Part shown: positions 58,991 through 64,000 of the stretch, piece after piece
Layout: every line of letters begins with the position of its first letter
How positions within the stretch are numbered: the stretch's first letter is position 1
Assembly: GCA_934047225.1 (NCBI GenBank)
Contig: OW204000.1
Location: 10,434,001 to 10,498,000 of the forward strand
Direction: 5' to 3'
Origin: Ypsolopha sequella
Lineage: Eukaryota > Arthropoda > Insecta > Lepidoptera > Ypsolophidae
Length of the DNA: 64,000 nt
The notes under the pieces: generated by a model
Seen by the model: the letters and a program-made list of their open reading frames with translations, nothing else
The model's database searches: none
Told to the model about the DNA's origin: nothing
Program-made: the position numbers and the translations under genes

Positions 58991-61900
58991 ATGTCCCTCA
59001 ACACGGCACACGCCGATCACGGCGTACTAATTCATGCAGGAGAAGTGTGAGTCACCACCATAATATCTCTCTTATTTTCTAAACTATCATCCTTATCAAC
59101 GAGATATCATTCCAACTGGCTCACACTAACAATTTTGATACGATTTCAATAAAATATATCTGCTTTAATGTCTCGTGTTTCTCTGTTATAGCATAATATT
59201 GTTTTCGGATAATGTCACGGTGGAATTTTATGGAAATGATACGGCAGAGTTCAAGAATGCTAAACATGGTCGGATGTATCTCACGACACACCGCATGATA
59301 TTCAACTCTAAGAGCAACTCTGAATCACTACGCTCATTCAGTTTCCCTTTTATTGCTCTTCAGGATGTAAGTATACTGGTGTTAAGACGACGTAGGTAGT
59401 AAAATCTGAGGTTTTGAACAAGTAGAACTGCCAATCAACAATAGGTAGCGGTTTATAAATAATATTTTAGCGAAATTTTATATTTTAGTGATATTTTATA
59501 TTTTAGTGTAATTTTATATTATATATATTAATATATTTTATATGATATAATTTACAGATACAACTTTCTTAATTAGTTTATTATTAGTATAGGTATTCAG
59601 TAGATAACAATTTTCGGCATTGCAGTTATTTTATAAACAGCCTGTATAGCCTATTATGTTCAATAGGGACACTAAGATAATTAATGATAACAATAAAAAA
59701 TCCAAATTCGTTCAGTGGTTCTTGAGCTAAAACGGAATATACAGACAGACAACATTGTAAAAAAATTTTAAATTTTGGCTTCAGTATAATAAAATTTTGC
59801 TAAAATATACAACTACTACTTTATTATTATATATAGATAACCAGTTGATAACAATTTTTGGCATTGAAGTTATTTTATAAACCCCCATATAGCCTATATG
59901 TTGACCGGGGTCACTTGGATTATTGATGATAATAATAAAGAAAACCACATTCAAATCCATTCAGTAGTTCTCCAGCTAAAACGTAACATACAGACAGACA
60001 ACACTGTAAAAAGTGTAGTTTTGGCCTCAGTACAATACCTATAATAACTCACACTTAAAACATTTCATTTAAAATTTCACTAAAAAATTCAAATTCGTTC
60101 AGTGGTTCTGGAGCTAAAACGGAACATACAGACAGACAACATTGTAAAAATAAATGAAATTTTAGCTTAAGTACAATAAAATTTAATATATGACTATATG
60201 ACTGTATTTTAATATATGACTACTACTTTATTATTATATAGATAAACAGTCGATAACAATTTTCGGCATGGAAGTTATTTTATGAACCCCTGTATAGCCT
60301 ATATGTTGACCAGGGTCACTTGGTTTATTGATGATAATAATAAAGAAAACCACATTCAAATCCGTTCAGTAGTTCTCGAGCCAAAACGGAACATACAGAC
60401 AAACAACACTGTAAAAAGTGTAGTTTTGGACTAAGTACAATACTCATTATAACTCACACATAAAACATTTAATTTAAAATTTCATAAAAATGTTTAATGT
60501 AAAGACAGGACTCTATTATCATTTTATCAATCAGTTGTAGATTTTAGATTATATTATAAACAAATTTATTTATTACAAAGTTACAAAAAATATTCAAAGA
60601 AGACTAGGAAATATTAGCTAGGAAAAAGCTTGCTGTTTGAAAATTGGTTATTTATGCTGATAAAAAAGGTACTGAGGAAAAACACCCAGAAAACAGGGTA
60701 GGGCTGCCACCTTTTAAAAAGGGTAGGTCCAGAGATTTTGGAAAAGTCGCAATTTTTGTTCAATAAAACTTATTTTTTATAATTCATTATTCACAATAGA
60801 ATATAAATTAAACAGCGCTGCTGGAACCTGCTTGATTTTTGAAATCATATTTTTCGTTTGAGTTTTTAGCAATTTCCAATTTTTCTATGCTCTGGTTGTT
60901 GAAGAACTTTGAACATTTTTGGTAGTCATATTATAATTAATCTTTACAATTAACTTCGACTTCATCTTCATTATGTACTAACGTAAGGGACGGTTAGTGA
61001 TAACCGGCTCACACTCTCACCGTCAGGTTTGTCCCGGAGATATAAGGTGTTAACCTCCAGCCCAGACAAACATTCTGGGTCAAACCTGGTGGCAGCCCAA
61101 AATGTGCTCCCTGTAAGCACAACTGTACCCGAAAAAAAAAATTACAAAAGTATAAAATATAATTTTCGTTTAGGTGTCAGTTGAACAACCAATGTTCTCC
61201 GCAAATTACATCAAGGGCAAGGTCCGAGCTCAACCCAATGGCAACTTCATTGGAGAGGTCAAGTTCAAGCTCACATTCAAATCTGGGGGGGCCATTGAGT
61301 TCGGGACAGCTATGCTGAAAGCTGCACACTTGGGTAAGTTATAGGAGGTGTCTATAAACTACGAGGATGTGAAGTGAATTATTTCAATATTATGACTTGT
61401 CATGATCTTGGTAATGGTTAATACATACATACGTATACTTACGCCTGTATCCCAGAGGGGTAGACAGAAACCATAGATTTCGATCTGCCACGATCCTTAA
61501 ATACCTCTTTCGCCTCCCCCACATCCATCAATTTAGTCATACAAGCTTGTAAATTGGTTAATAAAAAAAATTAATGCTAAGGGACCCTGAAATAGTAGTT
61601 TATGCTACAAGGGCGCAAAGGAATAAATTACGAGGACGATTTAAAACACTCGTTTAATGCTCTTACGCCCGTGTATCATACTACGTTTTTCAATGCATAG
61701 TGTGAGGAAATAAAACAAATATAATTTTGTGAACTTTAAATTGTAATTGGCTCAAAAGGACTGTATCGAGCGCCGTTAAACAGTGGAAAAAATAGCATGA
61801 CATTTATGGTACACAGGTAAGGCTGCAGGTTAGCCAACCATTGTAAATAAATTAAAAAAAATAATAATAATAAAGCCCTAGGGCAAAATAATCGACTTTC

Positions 61901-63313
61901 TGTTCGGTTTTGATGCATAAAAAGTGGGCCTTTACGAGCACATGCATTGAAATAGTAGTTTATGCTACAAGGGCGAAAAGGAATAAATTACGAGGACGAT
62001 TTAAAACACGAGCGTAGCGAGTGTTTTAAACGTAACCGAGTAATTTATTGCTTTTACGCCCGTGTATCATACTACGTTTTTCAATGCATAGTGTGAGGAA
62101 ATGAAAACAAATATAATCTTGTGAACTTTAAATTATGATTGGCTCAAAAGGATTGTATCCAGAGCTGTTAAACAGTGGAAAAAAAAGTATAACATCTATG
62201 GTACACACGTAGAAAATGTCTATGGGTACACAGGAAAGGCTGCAGGTTAGCCAACCATTGCAAATAAATAAAAAAAAAAATAATAATAAAGCCCTAGGGC
62301 AAAATAATCGACTTCCTGTTCGGTTTTGATGCATAAAAAGTGGGCCTTTACGAGCACATGCATTGAAAAAATGTTTACTGCCTTGTCCAATGTTGCACCA
62401 ATGTCTTTGAACAGAATCTCCCAATCAAGTTTGAGATCTGGAGAATATTTTTTACTCTGTATGTTTTTGGAAATTAGGTGGTGACTGTGTAGTAACTAAT
62501 TTTTACACTAAAGCTGTTTTCCTTGTTCCGTGTCACATCATGAAAAATAATCAGTCATCTCATGAAATAACAGATATTTCAAATTTTCAAAACTTGTGGG
62601 AACCAATAACGACGACAGAAGTATTATTATTTCATTTACACCCGCGAATAATCAGTTTTTTTTACAAACAAACTGTTTTACAATTTAAGACTTTCGTAAT
62701 CCAATGTATGGAAGTTTTAAATTGAAAATTTGACAGTTAAAACATTTTGTTTTAAAAAACAACTGATTATTTGCGCGTATAAAATTATTTGAACGTGTAG
62801 AAAAATGTAACAGAATGAAACTATACTACTTTTGTCGTCGTTATTGGTTCCTACAAGTTTTTTATAGAAACTGCCTTGGACCATCCACCTTAAACGCAAT
62901 TTTAGGCATAATGATAAATAAAATGCCAACAGAAATTATTATATTCATTTTTGCAAAACTGCTTAATTCTTAAATACTTGTGATAATTCATCTTGCATTA
63001 TTTCACGGTTTAATCACGTGAGGTTTTTAAGAAGCCTTTTTTATCCCACAGGAGCAAGTTTACAAAAAAAAAAACTCATATCCAAAACCCCTGCAAAACT
63101 CAATACCATTCCCATTATGTCCCGACTACTTCAAGGACGAGCCTGACTATCATATAATTTATTTCACCCGTTTTATCCGCAGCATCTAGGCACATGTCTG
63201 CGGACGCCCCCCCACCGCCCTATCAGCCCCCGAGTGGCCCATGGTACGCGGCCGCTCCGCCCGCCTACCAGCCTCCTGCGCAAGGCTACTACGGCTGGGT
63301 GCCGCCTTACGCT
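58991..63313 (+). CDS. WBP2: WW domain-binding protein 2, 3' end beyond the window
   Basis: Four exons are visible: 58991-59046, 59192-59366, 61174-61333, 63183-63313, all in frame, the last ending at a donor GTAAGC. The first 132 residues form the GRAM/PH-like domain: MSLNTAHADHGVLIHAGE, GRMYLTTHRMIFNSK (human YLTPYRVIFLSK), FPFIALQDVSVEQPMFSANY, IKGKVRAQP, KLTFKSGGAIEFGTAML. Exon 4 starts the Pro/Tyr tail with PY motifs (PPPPYQPP, PPAYQPP, VPPYA) that bind WW domains. WBP2 is a cofactor working with YAP/TAZ-Yorkie and WW-domain E3 ligases. Remaining exons are not found in the last 690 bp. Introns 2 and 3 carry tandem repeats. A 7-kb nest of transposons lies 260 bp upstream, so the promoter must be short or use that sequence. 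Confidence 0.92.
59596..60490. repeat. Tandem units of about 413 bp in WBP2 intron 2
   Basis: Two full units begin CTACTACTTTATTATTATAT at about 59813 and 60226. Part of a third precedes them. Each contains GATAACAATTTT, TATAGCCTATATGTTGACC and GGAACATACAGACAGACAAC. Confidence 0.75.
61438..61556. repeat. Short dispersed repeat (ACGCCTGTATCCC type)
   Basis: TACGCCTGTATCCCAGAGGG and TCTGCCACGATCC also occur in altered form at 24596-24645 and 24890-24999. Common in moth genomes as far as I recall; class not assigned. Confidence 0.5.
61591..62368. repeat. Tandem duplication (360 and 418 bp) in WBP2 intron 3
   Basis: Both units start AATAGTAGTTTATGCTACAA and end TTTACGAGCACATGCATTGA. The second carries an extra GAGCGTAGCGAGTGTTTTAA segment and a duplicated 'GGTACACA' stretch. 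Each unit begins with an inverted-repeat sub-element (GTAGTTTATGCTACAAGGGCG / CGCCCGTGTATCATACTAC). Confidence 0.85.
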
Positions 63314-63406
63314 GTAAGCTACCTATTAGGCTAAGACTACATGAACCAGTTTTGGTTTCGGGTAAAAATACAGAGTGGAAATGAGAGAGCCCTGTATTTT
63401 AACAGA

Positions 63407-63532
63407 TACAAGGATCTTATGGCGCGTGGATTGGTTGTCTCCAAAATCGGTACCAACGCCGCTACCTTACTCCTTGTTTCACAGCTGCGCCCCCCTGGCA
63501 CTGTAATCCACGCGCCATCAGATCCTTGTAGC
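63407..63532. mobile_element. Short fold-back element in WBP2 intron 4
   Basis: TACAAGGATCTTATGGCGCG at the left pairs with CGCGCCATCAGATCCTTGTA at the right with one mismatch. Confidence 0.7.
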
Positions 63533-63907
63533 ACTGTACAAGTAAATATTTCTTCAATTTCGATGGCATTGGTGATCTAATACCCAGAATATTTAAAATG
63601 TGTAGATTAAGCTAGAAAAGTAATATTTTTTAAAAGTCTTTGTCACTGTGAAGTTAGCTGTCATCTGCGCAGTATCCTTCCGCACATCCCCTCTTCTTGG
63701 TCGAAGATACGAGAATGTGCTATCTGTGACAATTTTCAGACCCACCTTCTGTGGCTTGAACTATACTCACACCATAAATGTTTTATACGGATAAAACCAA
63801 TGAAATTTTGGAAAAAGGTGTATTATAACACTGATATAACAAAGAAGAAGATATGGTACGTTCCTATATCGTCAACTGAAAAATATAGCATAGCAGCATA
63901 GGTATAT

Positions 63908-64000
63908 AAGATAAGATATGTTTGCCAAAAGCACTTTAAGGCTTAAGGCGCCAAAAATCTTATTTTTTTTACTTTGTGAATTGTGATAAACCTTGTCAGA
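63908..64000. mobile_element. GGCGGATCC-family repeat, copy 3, cut by window end
   Basis: TTTGCCAAAAGCACTTTAAG...TTTTTTACTTTGTG...GATAAACCTTG matches the right half of the copies at 23833 and 38081. Confidence 0.55.

Noticed and set aside
1..64000. CRISPR arrays, rRNA genes, bacterial operons or a viral insertion
   Set aside because: No regularly spaced repeats, rRNA blocks, prokaryotic gene layout or viral structural genes were seen; the repeats are explained by eukaryotic transposons.

Overview
The window is eukaryotic and almost certainly from an insect, most likely a moth or butterfly. The genes have many introns with GT-AG borders in AT-rich DNA. Their proteins match conserved animal families. 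The repeats are of kinds familiar from Lepidoptera: RTE tails with the 'CACTGCTGGACATAGGC' signature, the 'CACTTGGCCGGTTTT' repeat, an RNase H-bearing LOA-like LINE, and many small inverted-repeat elements. All calls come from reading the sequence; no database was searched.

Eight protein-coding genes can be built exon by exon, with strands strictly alternating: a LYRIC/metadherin-like ER membrane protein (-, 301-4983), mitochondrial thioredoxin (+, 12712-13219), a C7orf50-like WKF-domain nucleolar protein (-, 13315-14046), eIF3 subunit L (+, 18021-29570), PTCD1 (-, 29746-32445), GRWD1 (+, 36091-40333), the mismatch-repair endonuclease PMS2 (-, 40447-47335), and WBP2 (+, 58991 to at least 63313, 3' end outside the window). 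Each reconstruction keeps reading frame across every junction and gives a length close to the family norm. They are housekeeping genes for translation, mitochondrial RNA and redox biology, ribosome assembly and DNA repair, with no obvious shared pathway. A decayed THAP-like gene lies between PTCD1 and GRWD1.

Three neighbouring pairs (thioredoxin/WKF, eIF3L/PTCD1, GRWD1/PMS2) are tail to tail with only about 95-175 bp between stop codons. Their poly(A) signals lie inside or beside each other's 3' ends, so overlapping antisense 3' ends are expected.

The rest is mostly transposon-derived. The main structure is a three-layer nest at 51483-58728, just upstream of WBP2. A common lepidopteran repeat is interrupted by an inverted-repeat element of about 0.5 kb (TTA target duplication). 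That element is interrupted by a full-length LOA-like LINE of about 6.5 kb (14-bp target duplication, intact 1254-residue ORF2, ORF1 broken by one TAG). Other items are two full copies and one fragment of a 511-513-bp inverted-repeat family, a hAT-like element beside the thioredoxin start, an antisense LINE in an eIF3L intron, larger inverted-repeat elements of about 1.5 kb, several fold-back elements, and tandem repeats in WBP2 introns. The stretch 5.0-12.4 kb has no gene I can support.
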